DNA of 64,000 nt from an uncultured Caldilineaceae bacterium (GTDB taxonomy: Bacteria; Chloroflexota; Anaerolineae; Caldilineales; Caldilineaceae): assembly GCA_958295915.1 (NCBI GenBank), contig OY282381.1, positions 2,874,722 to 2,938,721 of the forward strand. The letters are read 5' to 3'. Numbering within the stretch: position 1 is the first letter of the stretch; each line of letters begins with the position of its first letter. A model generated the notes under the pieces. The model did no database searches. It had not been told where the DNA came from and saw only the letters and a list, made by a program, of their open reading frames with translations. Made by a program: the position numbers and the translations under genes. Of the stretch, positions 8,316-16,683 are shown piece by piece.

Positions 8316-9221
8316 TTGACTCGCAAAGATGCAATGACTCAAATCTTGGGGGAGATAGAGTCTGTCCGATCGCGCCGGCTCAGAGATTTTCTTGATCGAT
8401 TTCTGAGAAGCCGCGGGGCCGGCTTTGGCGTGGCGGTCCTGATTGTTCTGCTCCTCACCGCCTTGACAGCGGACATGATTTCTCCTTATAACCCGGTCCA
8501 GTTCCAGGATGCCGGCGTTCTGGAAGCGCCCAGCCTCGCGCATCTTCTGGGTACCGACCAGTTGGCGCGCGACACCTTGAGCCGTGTCATCCATGGCGCG
8601 CGCGTCTCGGTGCAGGCCGGTGTGGGCGCCGTGGGCTTCGCTCTGGTGGTGGGTGTGTCCATCGGTCTGTTGGCTGGCTACTATAGAGGGTGGATCGACG
8701 ACGTTCTGATGCGGTTGGTCGATGGCTTCTACGCTTTTCCATTGCTGTTGCTGGCACTGGCCATCGCCTATAGTCTGGGGCCTGGCCTAAACAATACGTT
8801 GCTGGCCATCGGTATCGGTTTTACCCCGCACTTCGCTCGTCTGGCGCGGGGGCAGACCCTTTCTGTGCGCGAGCGTGAGTTCGTCACTGCAGCCCGCGTG
8901 ACGGGCGCCCCGCCCTGGCGGATCATGGTGTACCACATCTGGCCAAACGTGACGGCAGCCATCATCGTGCAGGCGTCGCTTCTGGTCGGTCAGGCCATCA
9001 TCACCGAGGCGGCTCTGAGTTTTCTGGGCCTCGGTGTGGAACCGCCTACGCCGAGTTGGGGTTCGATGCTCAAGGTGGGCTACCAGTACATAGAGCGCTC
9101 GCTCGTCCTTTCATTCGCCCCGGGCAGTGCCATGTTCATCACCGTGCTGGGCTTCAACTTCCTGGGTGACGGACTACGCCACGCCCTGGACCCACGACTG
9201 TGGCAACGCGGCGTGGCTTGA
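8316..9221 (+). CDS. Dipeptide-type ABC transporter permease (DppC-like)
   Basis: 301 residues from a TTG at 8316 with GGAGG-like bases (GAGCTGGAGGCAG) upstream; ATG 8334 is an alternative that removes six residues. The N-terminal 'FLRSRGAGFGVAVLIVLLLTALTADMISPYNP' and 'HLLGTDQLARDTLSRVIHGARVSV' are the DppC/OppC hallmark. The EAA loop 'EREFVTAARVTGAPPWRIMVYHIWPNVTAAIIVQ' is at ~185-220 and 'AALSFLGLGVEPPTPSWGSML' follows. It is the partner of the DppB-like protein. A MITE-like element separates the two genes but leaves the reading frames intact. Confidence 0.92.
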   Translation: MTRKDAMTQILGEIESVRSRRLRDFLDRFLRSRGAGFGVAVLIVLLLTALTADMISPYNPVQFQDAGVLEAPSLAHLLGTDQLARDTLSRVIHGARVSVQAGVGAVGFALVVGVSIGLLAGYYRGWIDDVLMRLVDGFYAFPLLLLALAIAYSLGPGLNNTLLAIGIGFTPHFARLARGQTLSVREREFVTAARVTGAPPWRIMVYHIWPNVTAAIIVQASLLVGQAIITEAALSFLGLGVEPPTPSWGSMLKVGYQYIERSLVLSFAPGSAMFITVLGFNFLGDGLRHALDPRLWQRGVA

Positions 9222-9258
9222 CAGGCAGTTCAAGAGACTCTACAGGAAAAACAAACAA

Positions 9259-10035
9259 ATGAAACTCAGGAATCGTACGGCCCTTATCACGGGAGCCAGT
9301 CGCGGCATTGGGAGGGCAATCGCCCTGGCATTTGCCGCGGAAGGCGCTGACCTGGCCATCACTGCCCGTTCACATCAAGACTTAGAATCGCTGAGATCGC
9401 TCGCCAGCGAAATGGGCGTGCAATGTGTCGCGGTGGTGGCCGATCTTTCGAAACCGGACTCTATCGAAACAATTTTCAGTCACGTCAATCAAGCATTTGA
9501 CCATATGGACATATTGGTCAATAACGCCGGCCTCGGCAGCAGCATTGACCCCAAACCGTTGATCCATTTCGATGATCAGATCTGGGACTTGACATTTCAA
9601 ATCAATGTCAAGGTTCCCTATTTGCTCTGTAAGCAGTTCGTGCCCGACATGATTAAGCGTAAGTACGGCCGGATTATCAACATTGCATCCCTGGCCGGAA
9701 AGGCAGGCCTACTTCACGGCTCCGCCTACTCGGCGAGCAAGCACGCTTTGCTAGGCATTACCCGGTCGCTCGCGGCTGAAATCGTAAAAGATGGCATAAC
9801 GGTCAATGCCATCTGTCCAGGAGCCGTGCGGACGGTCACAAATGAACCCAGAATGGCGTACGATGCACAGCGATTGGGTAAGTCTGTCGCAGAATATGAG
9901 GCTACCATGACCCCGCTTGGACGCAGGCTGGAATCTGAGGAAATAGCGCCTATGGCGATGTATCTGGCCAGTGACGAGGCATCTGTCGTGACAGGCCAGG
10001 CCTTCAATGTCGACGGTGGGGTCTTCATGTGGTAG
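9259..10035 (+). CDS. Short-chain dehydrogenase/reductase (SDR, NAD(P)-dependent)
   Basis: 258 residues from ATG 9259; the frame is open upstream but that part overlaps the permease. Classical SDR motifs are all present: 'TGASRGIG' (12-19, cofactor binding), 'NNAG' (~90), the catalytic Ser in 'INIASLAG' (~141), 'YSASK' (~157-161) and the C-terminal 'GQAFNVDGG'. The sequence is closest in style to 3-oxoacyl-ACP reductase/glucose dehydrogenase-type SDRs. It lies 37 bases after the transporter and inside the direct-repeat block, so it may act on the imported substrate; that is inference. Confidence 0.9.
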   Translation: MKLRNRTALITGASRGIGRAIALAFAAEGADLAITARSHQDLESLRSLASEMGVQCVAVVADLSKPDSIETIFSHVNQAFDHMDILVNNAGLGSSIDPKPLIHFDDQIWDLTFQINVKVPYLLCKQFVPDMIKRKYGRIINIASLAGKAGLLHGSAYSASKHALLGITRSLAAEIVKDGITVNAICPGAVRTVTNEPRMAYDAQRLGKSVAEYEATMTPLGRRLESEEIAPMAMYLASDEASVVTGQAFNVDGGVFMW

Positions 10036-10111
10036 AACTAGCTGTGGACTTGACCAGTAGCCCATGCTTCACGCGCTTCACTTTCGGGATCGCAGGCAGC
10101 GGAAAGCGCCG

Positions 10112-10340
10112 CGCCAGAGGGCTCAAGGTCAGACTCCGCCGCACAAACACGCTATGCACCGTTAACGAAAGACTCCGACGCTGGCTCTGACGCCACTCTG
10201 CGGCCAGCTCGTTGCAGAAAGATTCGATCATCGAGTACGCCGTCCTCGCTTTGCGCTCTACTCTTCGCAGCCAACGCTGGTTCCACTCCCGCCAACTACT
10301 CGCCCTTATATGATTCCCACATGATTTGGAGGCGCCCAAG
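10112..10340. repeat. 229-bp direct repeat, copy 2
   Basis: Same orientation and length as 5134-5362, offset 4978 bases. It begins 76 bases after the SDR stop. The two copies bound a ~4.75-kb block and would allow its loss or duplication by recombination. Confidence 0.85.
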
Positions 10341-10371
10341 CCCGCGATCCCAGTTGACAGCAGAGGAACAG

Positions 10372-10400
10372 TTGACAGCAGAGGAATAAGAGATTATACT
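10372..10400 (+). promoter_or_regulatory. Consensus-like sigma-70 promoter
   Basis: TTGACA at 10372-10377, 17-base spacer, TATACT at 10395-10400. The -35 region is tandemly duplicated: 'AGTTGACAGCAGAGGAA' occurs twice (10352-10368 and 10371-10387). It reads toward the SWIM gene 470 bases downstream across ~140 bases of repeat DNA; it may instead drive a short RNA. The region 10341-10870 has no gene I can support. Confidence 0.6.
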
Positions 10401-10545
10401 GAGATCAGCCGCTCAATAGCGAACGGCTCTGACTATGTTCAGCAGATACAGATCAGACTCGTCCGCGCGGTTGGGTTTCCATCGTACCGGTCAGACAACA
10501 GGTGGCCCGCAAGATTGAACGTGAACGCAAAGTCGCGCCTCACAG

Positions 10546-10610
10546 TGAGGTATGAGCGTCATCGTACAAGTCGATACGCAAACAGTAAACTGGCGGGAAT
10601 ACCGAATTGA
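10546..10610 (+). repeat. Repeat family B (TGAGGTATGAGCG ... GGCGGGAATACCG), left copy of an inverted pair
   Basis: About 64 bases that match the reverse complement of 11242-11305 with roughly two mismatches. The two copies enclose the SWIM zinc-finger gene and its terminator. A shorter, diverged tandem copy (10611-10673) follows directly. Confidence 0.85.
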
Positions 10611-10673
10611 AGTATGAGCGTCCTGATCACAGATCCCTGGTGTCAGGTATTGAATTGGTGGGAATATCGAAGT
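10611..10673 (+). repeat. Repeat family B, diverged tandem copy
   Basis: Begins 'AGTATGAGCGTCCTGATCAC' and ends 'TTGGTGGGAATATCGAA'. Its middle, GATCACA..., matches the copy at 22028-22091 better than the copy next to it. Confidence 0.6.
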
Positions 10674-10749
10674 GGCGCGCAAAACACCTTTTAATTCGAA
10701 GGGCTATTGCAAGAAGTTATATCGAGTTGAACTGATTGCAAAAGCTGCA

Positions 10750-10789
10750 AACACCTGGGCGCGTGCCGTGTCTGGGTGTTGTTGTTTTG
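10750..10789 (+). promoter_or_regulatory. Possible leader hairpin with U-rich tail
   Basis: AACACC (10750-10755) pairs with GGTGTT (10775-10780), extendable by G-T and G-C pairs toward the loop, and is followed by GTTGTTTTG. It lies between the promoter at 10372 and the SWIM gene, so it could act as an attenuator. Weak call based on pairing alone. Confidence 0.3.
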
Positions 10790-10870
10790 GAGAACGCTCA
10801 TCTGCCGGGAACCTGTCGCTGTACCGTTTCGTTTCATCAGCGCTTACCATTTCAGAGAAAGGAAAGCAGA

Positions 10871-11122
10871 ATGGACGCTATTGCCAGCCGTATCATCAAA
10901 GCCCGCCAGTACGCAGCCGAGCGTGATCAGCGCCTGTGGGTCAACAATCTTCAGGTCAAAATTCACGGAGAGAACGCTGATCACCGGGTCTCCTATGATC
11001 AGGGATCTTGGGATTGTGATTGCGAAGAGTTTCAACGCAGAAGCATCTGTGCCCACGTAATGGCGATGGAAGAGATTCTCGGTGAGGCGGTACAGCCTGC
11101 GATGCTCCCCATACCGGGATAG
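10871..11122 (+). CDS. Small SWIM zinc-finger protein
   Basis: 83 residues from ATG 10871 with GAAAGGAAAG just upstream; the frame is open further upstream but without a ribosome site. The motif C-D-C-x8-C-A-H ('WDCDCEEFQRRSICAHVMAMEEIL', residues ~47-70) is the CxCx(n)CxH SWIM finger, known from helicases, transposases and some small DNA-binding proteins. The protein is little more than the finger with an N-terminal basic helix and beta strands. It stands alone, bracketed by inverted repeats and followed by a strong terminator. DNA or protein binding is likely, its target is unknown. Confidence 0.75.
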   Translation: MDAIASRIIKARQYAAERDQRLWVNNLQVKIHGENADHRVSYDQGSWDCDCEEFQRRSICAHVMAMEEILGEAVQPAMLPIPG

Positions 11123-11158
11123 CCCAGGCGAACGACAGTCCAGAAGTCTACCTTTGTA

Positions 11159-11190
11159 TGCCAGGCCATATGGCCTGGCATTTTCTTTTT
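11159..11190 (+). terminator. Rho-independent terminator after the SWIM gene
   Basis: TGCCAGGCC (11159-11167) pairs perfectly with GGCCTGGCA (11172-11180) around an ATAT loop, followed by TTTTCTTTTT (11181-11190). Confidence 0.9.
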
Positions 11191-11241
11191 CCTATTCGGT
11201 TCGCGGGGGAAGCGGGGCAAGGAAAAGATTGTATGGCGCGC

Positions 11242-11305
11242 CAATTCGGTATTCCCGCCAGTTTACTGTTTGCGTATCGACTTGTATGATGGCGCTCATA
11301 CCTCA
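11242..11305 (-). repeat. Repeat family B, right copy of the inverted pair
   Basis: Reverse complement of 10546-10610 with about two mismatches. The outer flanks of the pair differ, so I find no target duplication. Confidence 0.85.
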
Positions 11306-11390
11306 ATTCGGTATTCGCACGATGCGCAGCCCCTGCGGCGCGCGACGTGGGGATACGAGCTGCGGAAGTTTGTCGTAGGTCGCTACCGAT

Positions 11391-11413
11391 GCGCCTCTTT
11401 CGAGCAGAGGCGC
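11391..11413. repeat. Palindromic repeat family A
   Basis: GCGCCTCT, 7-base loop TTCGAGC, AGAGGCGC, followed by ATTCAAC, the usual flank of this family. It lies ~88 bases before the flippase-like gene, in its presumed leader. The remainder of 11191-11500 has no gene. Confidence 0.9.
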
Positions 11414-11500
11414 ATTCAACGATTTTCAATGACTCTGTAACTTATGGAATAATAGTTGTATTGTGCGACAAGGGATGGGCGACGAGGACAAGAGGCATGG

Positions 11501-12556
11501 ATGAAACGCACGGCGCAACTGCTGATCGGTATCCTGATTAGCGCCTTTTTTCTCTATCTGATAGTGCCCGGCCTCCATCTGCCGGAGGTGTGGCGGGCGA
11601 TGGGACAGGCCAACTACTGGTGGATCGTTCCCGGTGTGGCCGTCTATTTTGTCGGGCTGTGGGCCCGCACCTGGCGCTGGCACTTTATGCTGCGCCACCT
11701 GAAGCCGGTTGCTCTCGCCAGGCTCTTTCCGGTCGTTTGCATCGGTTATTTCGGCAACAATATATACCCCTTTCGGGCTGGAGAGGTGATGCGCGCCTAC
11801 GTCCTACGGCAACGAGAGGAGATCCCTATCACCTCCAGCTTGGCAACGGTTATCATCGAGCGCATCTTCGATGGGCTGGTGATGCTCCTGTTCGTTTTTC
11901 TGGCCTTGCCGTTTGCGCCGATTCCAGCAGCCTTTCAGCGGTTTGTCCTATTCGTCACGCCCCTACTGCTGATCACCACCGCCGTCTTCATCTGGCTAAC
12001 AGTCCGGCCCCGATGGGTCGCCGCCTTGTATGGCTGGGTCGCCGGGCATCTTCTGCCGGCTCGCATTCGTATACGCACGGACGATATCTATGAACGGTTT
12101 ATGGAAGGGATCGCCAGCCTGCGTAGCGGCAGCGATGTACTGATGATCTTCGTCACAAGCATTGTGATTTGGTTGATGGAGACGGTCAAATACTGGTTTG
12201 TCATGCACGCATTCACCTTCAGCCTCTTCACGCCTCTTTCGAGCAGAGGCGCATTCCACACCTTTCTGGCGCTGATGCTGATAAACGGCCTCGTCAATCT
12301 GGCGACAACTCTGCCGTCTGCACCCGGTTACATCGGCACTTTCGATACGCCAGCCATCGAAACGCTCGTCGCCTATGGCGTTGATGCCCAACTGGCCGCC
12401 AGCTATACCCTCACCCTGCACGTAGCCCTGTGGGCGCCGGTGACGGTCCTCGGCGCCTACTACTTCTGGCGGGAGCAGTTGCGCTGGAGCGACTTCATCG
12501 CGGCGCAAGAGCAGGCCAACCAGCCGGCGCAGAGCGATGCGCCTGTGATAGAATGA
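11501..12556 (+). CDS. Flippase-like membrane protein (lysylphosphatidylglycerol synthase TM region / UPF0104)
   Basis: 351 residues from ATG 11501 with AGAGG upstream. About eight membrane segments; 'WARTWRWHFMLR', 'GNNIYPFRAGEVMRAYVL' and 'ERIFDGLVMLLF' are typical of the LPG_synthase_TM/AglD2 family, and 'LATTLPSAPGYIGTFDTPAIETL' is the conserved C-terminal motif. The family includes lipid or glycan flippase-like proteins acting in the cytoplasmic membrane. A family A palindrome (12230-12252) is translated in frame as 'TPLSSRGAFH' in the loop before the seventh segment. The downstream gene makes UDP-sugar acid, consistent with surface glycan work. Confidence 0.85.
   Translation: MKRTAQLLIGILISAFFLYLIVPGLHLPEVWRAMGQANYWWIVPGVAVYFVGLWARTWRWHFMLRHLKPVALARLFPVVCIGYFGNNIYPFRAGEVMRAYVLRQREEIPITSSLATVIIERIFDGLVMLLFVFLALPFAPIPAAFQRFVLFVTPLLLITTAVFIWLTVRPRWVAALYGWVAGHLLPARIRIRTDDIYERFMEGIASLRSGSDVLMIFVTSIVIWLMETVKYWFVMHAFTFSLFTPLSSRGAFHTFLALMLINGLVNLATTLPSAPGYIGTFDTPAIETLVAYGVDAQLAASYTLTLHVALWAPVTVLGAYYFWREQLRWSDFIAAQEQANQPAQSDAPVIE
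12230..12252. repeat. Palindromic repeat family A, inside the flippase-like gene
   Basis: CGCCTCT-TTCGAGC-AGAGGCGC followed by ATTC. One outer base is changed (A for G). It keeps the reading frame and adds about ten residues. Confidence 0.9.
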
Positions 12557-12608
12557 GCGGTATGGATTCCTATTTGCGCGCATACGCCCACGCGAGATGG
12601 AGGCTTAG

Positions 12609-13979
12609 ATGAAGAAGATCGCAGTAGTTGGTGTTGGGCAGGTCGGCCTTGTGACAGGCGCCTGTCTGGCCAATCTGGGCAACAGCGTCATATGCATCGA
12701 TATCGATGAAGAAAAGATCGGCAAACTGCGGCAGGGCGAACCGCCCTTCCACGAGCCGGGTCTATCTGAGCTGATGCAGCCCAATATCAAAGCTGAACGA
12801 CTGTTGTTCACCACCAGCTATGCAGAAGCGCTAGCCGATATAGAGTTTGTCTTCATCTGTGTCGGTACGCCCAACAGCGTCGACGGCGAGACTGACCTGC
12901 GTTATGTGCGTATGGCGGCAGAAAGCATCGCCCGCGCCATGCGCCGCCCCTTGATCGTCGTCAGCAAAAGTACCGTTCCCGTCGGCGCCGGCGATTGGGT
13001 GGCGGATAGTATTCAGCGCAATCAGCCGACGCCTATCGATTTTTCGGTGGTCAGTTGCCCGGAGTTTTTGAAGGCCGGCTCGGCCATCGCCGATTTTATG
13101 AACCCCGACCGGGTGGTATTGGGCAGCCTGAACCAGGCCGCAGTCGAGCGAGTGGCCCAACTGTATCTACCCTTGGGCGCGCCGATTGTCGCCACCGACC
13201 TGCGCACCGCCGAGATGATCAAATACGCCAGCAACGCCTTTCTGGCCACTCGCATCAGCTTTATCAACGAAATTGCCGCCATCTGCGAGAAGCTGGGCGC
13301 GAATGTTCAGGAGGTGGCGGCAGGCATAGGCTATGATCGACGCATTGGCCCTCATTTCCTCAATGCTGGCCTGGGATACGGCGGAAGCTGCTTACCCAAA
13401 GATGTGAAAGCCCTGGAGCATACGGCGCTGATGTACGGGGTCCATTCATCCCTGCTGCGCGCGGTGGCAGAAATCAATCAGAATGCCCGCCGCTGGGCGC
13501 TGCTCACCCTGCGCACTCTGCTGGGCGGCTATCTGGTCGACAAAAAGATCGGCATCCTGGGTTTGGCGTTCAAGCCCGATACCGACGATTTGCGCCACTC
13601 GCCAGCCCTGGAAATCATCCACCTGCTGCAGATCGAAGGCGCTCTGGTCAGCGGCTACGATCCGGTAGCGATGCCGGGGGCGGCCAACCTGAACCAGGAT
13701 CTGCGGCTGAGGGAAGATCCCTACGATCTTGCCGACGGCATGGATGCTCTACTGGTCTGCACTGAATGGGACGAATTTCGCCAACTCGATATGCCGCGCA
13801 TCAAAAATCTTATGGCCCGCCCCATTCTCGTGGATGGACGAAACATCTACAATATCTCCACAATGGAGGCTCTGGGATTTATCTACAGGAGTGTAGGCAG
13901 AGGACACACGACCAACCAAAATCCTGGGATCGCGGACGTCTCGCCCGCAATGGGAGCTACAATCAATGAAAGCAGATAG
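12609..13979 (+). CDS. ugd: UDP-glucose 6-dehydrogenase
   Basis: 456 residues. It oxidises UDP-glucose to UDP-glucuronate with two NAD+ in the cytoplasm. The N-terminal Rossmann motif is '[10 protein letters not shown]' (8-17), 'STVPVG' (~121) and 'CPEFL.AG.AI.DF..PDRVV' follow, and the catalytic Cys sits in '[10 protein letters not shown]' (~259-268). '[21 protein letters not shown]' marks the C-terminal domain. The last ~25 residues look like low-complexity tail derived from repeat DNA ('[10 protein letters not shown]' from a GCGGACGTCTCGCCCGC block at 13932-13948). It follows the flippase-like gene by 52 bases. A GDP-mannose dehydrogenase is possible but less likely. Confidence 0.88.
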   Translation: MKKIAVVGVGQVGLVTGACLANLGNSVICIDIDEEKIGKLRQGEPPFHEPGLSELMQPNIKAERLLFTTSYAEALADIEFVFICVGTPNSVDGETDLRYVRMAAESIARAMRRPLIVVSKSTVPVGAGDWVADSIQRNQPTPIDFSVVSCPEFLKAGSAIADFMNPDRVVLGSLNQAAVERVAQLYLPLGAPIVATDLRTAEMIKYASNAFLATRISFINEIAAICEKLGANVQEVAAGIGYDRRIGPHFLNAGLGYGGSCLPKDVKALEHTALMYGVHSSLLRAVAEINQNARRWALLTLRTLLGGYLVDKKIGILGLAFKPDTDDLRHSPALEIIHLLQIEGALVSGYDPVAMPGAANLNQDLRLREDPYDLADGMDALLVCTEWDEFRQLDMPRIKNLMARPILVDGRNIYNISTMEALGFIYRSVGRGHTTNQNPGIADVSPAMGATINESR

Positions 13980-15339
13980 AACCATGCACGCTGGAAGCGA
14001 TACTGTGAGGTATGAGCGCAATCACACAAACCACATGAATCGATCGTCAACTGGCGGGAATACCGCAGTATTGAGCGCAGCATGCCTCGACAATGGGCTG
14101 CAGATCCTTCTCAAAGAAAGCCACCTGGCGCCGGTAGCCAGCTTCTGGATATTCTACCGGGTCGGTAGCCGCAACGAAATGCCTGGCGCTACTGGCATCA
14201 GCCACTGGGTGGAGCACATGCTGTTCAAAGGTACGGACAGATATCCTCAGGGCGCCTTCGACAAAGCCGTGGCCCGCGCTGGCGGCTCCTTCAACGGCAT
14301 GACCTGGCAGGATTGGACGACATACTTCGAAACCTTCCCCGCGGAGCGCATCGAACTGGCCCTGGACGTAGAAAGCGACCGTATGGCCAATGCAATCTTC
14401 GCCCCGGATGAGACCGAATCGGAGCGCACAGTCATCATCAGCGAACGGGAAGGCAGCGAAAACAGCTATCGCTGGCTTCTGAACACGGAGATGCAGGCAG
14501 TGGCCTTTCAGATGCATCCCTACCGCCATCCGGTCATTGGCTGGAAGCATGATCTGCTGACCATGGGCCGTGACGATCTCTACGGCCACTATCGCACCTT
14601 TTACACACCCAACAACGCTGTGGCTGTGGCCGTGGGCGATTTTGACAGCGAACAGATGACCGCTCGGATCGAGCAGTATTTTGGCGGCCTCGCATCGGGG
14701 CCGGCTGTGCCCGAGATGCGTTTGCAGGAACCGGAGCAGCAGGCGGAACGCCGCATCGTTCTGCGGGGCACAGATCAAACCGCCTACTTCGGTCTGGCCT
14801 TCCATGCGCCGGCCGCGCATCACCCGGACTTTTTCCCGCTGACGGTGCTGGATAGCATTCTCAGCGGCGCCAAGGGAATGGGGCTCTTTGGCGGCAGCTC
14901 TTCTAACCGCAGCAACCGTCTCTATCGGGCGCTCGTGGACAAAGAGTTGGCTGTGGGCGTCGGCTCTTCGTACATTCCGACTATCGATCCCTATCTTTTC
15001 AGCTTTTACGCCACCCTCGCCCAGGACATCACCCACCAGCAGGTGGAGGATGCGATCTGGGCGGAGATCGAGCGGGCGCAAACAGAGCCTGTGGCGACAG
15101 CGGAGCTGGAAAAAGCCATCAAACAGACGAAAGCCCAGTTTGCCTACAGCAGCGAAAGTGTGACGAATCAGGCCTACTGGCTGGGTTTTAGCGAAATGAT
15201 CGCCGACAGCGGCTGGTTCGATGCCTGGCTGGTCAACCTCGCGGCGGTCACTGTCGCGGATGTTCAGCGGGTGGCCCAGACCTACTTCACCCGCAACAGA
15301 CAGACCGTCGGTTGGTACCTGCCTGAAGACAGTGGCTAG
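13966..15339 (+). CDS. M16 family zinc metallopeptidase (insulinase/processing-peptidase type)
   Basis: 457 residues from ATG 13966 (GGGAG ten bases upstream; overlaps ugd by 14). The inverted zinc motif HxxEH is '[11 protein letters not shown]' (~79-89) with the third ligand in '[12 protein letters not shown]' (~163-174). The C-terminal M16 domain has '[18 protein letters not shown]'. Residues ~14-33 are encoded by a family B repeat (14006-14066), so the native start may be a later codon such as ATG 14035 or TTG 14071, from which '[23 protein letters not shown]' begins the fold. No signal peptide is seen. Confidence 0.88.
   Translation: MKADRTMHAGSDTVRYERNHTNHMNRSSTGGNTAVLSAACLDNGLQILLKESHLAPVASFWIFYRVGSRNEMPGATGISHWVEHMLFKGTDRYPQGAFDKAVARAGGSFNGMTWQDWTTYFETFPAERIELALDVESDRMANAIFAPDETESERTVIISEREGSENSYRWLLNTEMQAVAFQMHPYRHPVIGWKHDLLTMGRDDLYGHYRTFYTPNNAVAVAVGDFDSEQMTARIEQYFGGLASGPAVPEMRLQEPEQQAERRIVLRGTDQTAYFGLAFHAPAAHHPDFFPLTVLDSILSGAKGMGLFGGSSSNRSNRLYRALVDKELAVGVGSSYIPTIDPYLFSFYATLAQDITHQQVEDAIWAEIERAQTEPVATAELEKAIKQTKAQFAYSSESVTNQAYWLGFSEMIADSGWFDAWLVNLAAVTVADVQRVAQTYFTRNRQTVGWYLPEDSG
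14006..14066 (+). repeat. Repeat family B at the 5' end of the M16 gene
   Basis: TGAGGTATGAGCG ... CTGGCGGGAATACCG, same orientation as 10546 and 22028. It supplies the predicted first residues of the peptidase, so start prediction here is unreliable. Confidence 0.8.
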
Positions 15340-15398
15340 GTTCTGGTTTTTAGTTTCGAGCAACTGCAGTGCACTGAAAACTGAAAACTGGTGTTTCA
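15340..15398 (+). repeat. Degenerate AACTGAAAACTG-type spacer repeat
   Basis: Contains 'TTCTGGTTTTTAGTTTCGAG' (inverted match to 4512-4533) and a tandem 'ACTGAAAACTGAAAACTGG'. It fills the gap between the peptidase and recF. Confidence 0.55.
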
Positions 15399-16664
15399 AT
15401 GTTTCTTTCCCATCTCCACCTGGAACATTTCCGCAACTATAGACAGCTGGACCTGGCCTTCAGCGCGCCTGTGACGCTCGTGCAGGGCCGCAACGGCCAA
15501 GGCAAAACAAATCTGCTCGAGGCCGTGTACTATCTGGCGACGAGCAAATCCCGCCATGCCAGAGCCGAGCGGGAGGTAGTGGACAGAGACGCCACCCGCG
15601 AGCTGATCCCCTACGGGCGTATCCGGGGCGATATCATGCGGGCGGAGCAGTCAACGACTCTGGAGATCCTCTTTACACTCCGCAACGACGGCGTGAACTA
15701 CAGCAAACAGGTGCGGGTCAACGGCGCGCCCCGGCGCAGTATGGACCTGGTCGGCCATCTGCGGGCAGTGCTTTTTCTGCCGGAGGACCTCGCCCTCATC
15801 TCCGGCAGCCCCAGCGAACGCCGTCGCTACATCGATATCGCCCTTTGCCAGATCGACCGCCACTACTGCCAGGCTCTTTCCCGCTATCAGAAAGTCGTCA
15901 CCCAGCGCAACAGCCTTCTGAAACGGCTGCAGGAACAGGAACAACCTGACAGCCCGTCAGTCGCTGCGCAGCTCAGCTTCTGGGATGATCAGCTTGTCGA
16001 GCAGGGCACACAGGTGCTGACTCGCCGTCACGCCTATCTGGCCCATCTGGCTCCCATTGCCCGGAGCCGCCATCAGGATCTCACGCAGCGGCAGGAAGCA
16101 TTGGAACTGTTTTATCTGCCCAGCTTCAATACCGGGCTATACTCCGATAGCGACTATCAACGGCTGCGAGACGGCGAAGACGCCCAATTCGATGCCTTGG
16201 CCAGCCTGAAAGCCGACGCGCCGACAATCAGCCAGCGTTTTCGCGAGCGGCTGGAAGGCCGCAGAGGGGTGGAGTTGGCCGCAGGCAGTTCGCTCTACGG
16301 CCCCCACCGGGACGAGCTGATCTTTCTGGTCAACGTCGCGCCCCACAGGGGCGCGCAAAACAACACTTGGAACCTGCGCGTCTACGGCAGCCGGGGCCAA
16401 CAGCGCACCGGCGCGCTGGCCCTGAAACTGGCCGAACTGCAAGCGATGTCTGAGGCGACCGGCGAGAAGCCGATTCTGCTGTTGGACGACGTAATGAGCG
16501 AGTTAGATGCGCGGCGGCGGGCGGCTCTGCTCAGCGCGTTGGTGGATTTGCGTCAGGGGATCGTAACGACCACCGATTGGGCGCATTTTCCCGCGGATTT
16601 CCAGCAGAATGCGCAGCGGCTTCAGATCGAGGCGGGCACTGCGCAAACCCTGTCTATCACATAA
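15399..16664 (+). CDS. recF: DNA replication and repair protein RecF
   Basis: 421 residues, somewhat longer than the usual ~360-400. RecF is an SMC-like ATPase that loads RecA at ssDNA gaps. Walker A 'GRNGQGKT' is at 30-37, 'LFLPEDLALISGSPSERRRYID' follows (RecF-specific), 'SLYGPHRDEL' at ~302, the signature 'GSRGQQRTGALALKLAEL' (~337) and Walker B 'PILLLDDVMSELD' (~361-373). A family C palindrome (16335-16356) adds about eight residues ('VAPHRGAQ') in the loop between 'DEL' and the signature. It is not next to dnaA or dnaN. Confidence 0.95.
   Translation: MFLSHLHLEHFRNYRQLDLAFSAPVTLVQGRNGQGKTNLLEAVYYLATSKSRHARAEREVVDRDATRELIPYGRIRGDIMRAEQSTTLEILFTLRNDGVNYSKQVRVNGAPRRSMDLVGHLRAVLFLPEDLALISGSPSERRRYIDIALCQIDRHYCQALSRYQKVVTQRNSLLKRLQEQEQPDSPSVAAQLSFWDDQLVEQGTQVLTRRHAYLAHLAPIARSRHQDLTQRQEALELFYLPSFNTGLYSDSDYQRLRDGEDAQFDALASLKADAPTISQRFRERLEGRRGVELAAGSSLYGPHRDELIFLVNVAPHRGAQNNTWNLRVYGSRGQQRTGALALKLAELQAMSEATGEKPILLLDDVMSELDARRRAALLSALVDLRQGIVTTTDWAHFPADFQQNAQRLQIEAGTAQTLSIT
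16335..16356. repeat. Palindromic repeat family C, inside recF
   Basis: GTCGCGCCCC-ACA-GGGGCGCGC. Kept in frame in a loop of RecF. Confidence 0.75.
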
Positions 16665-16683
16665 ATCATACAAATCATAGTCG

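Noticed and set aside
14047..15399. 450-codon minus-strand frame opposite the M16 peptidase
   Set aside because: Antisense shadow; the plus strand has the complete HxxEH peptidase.
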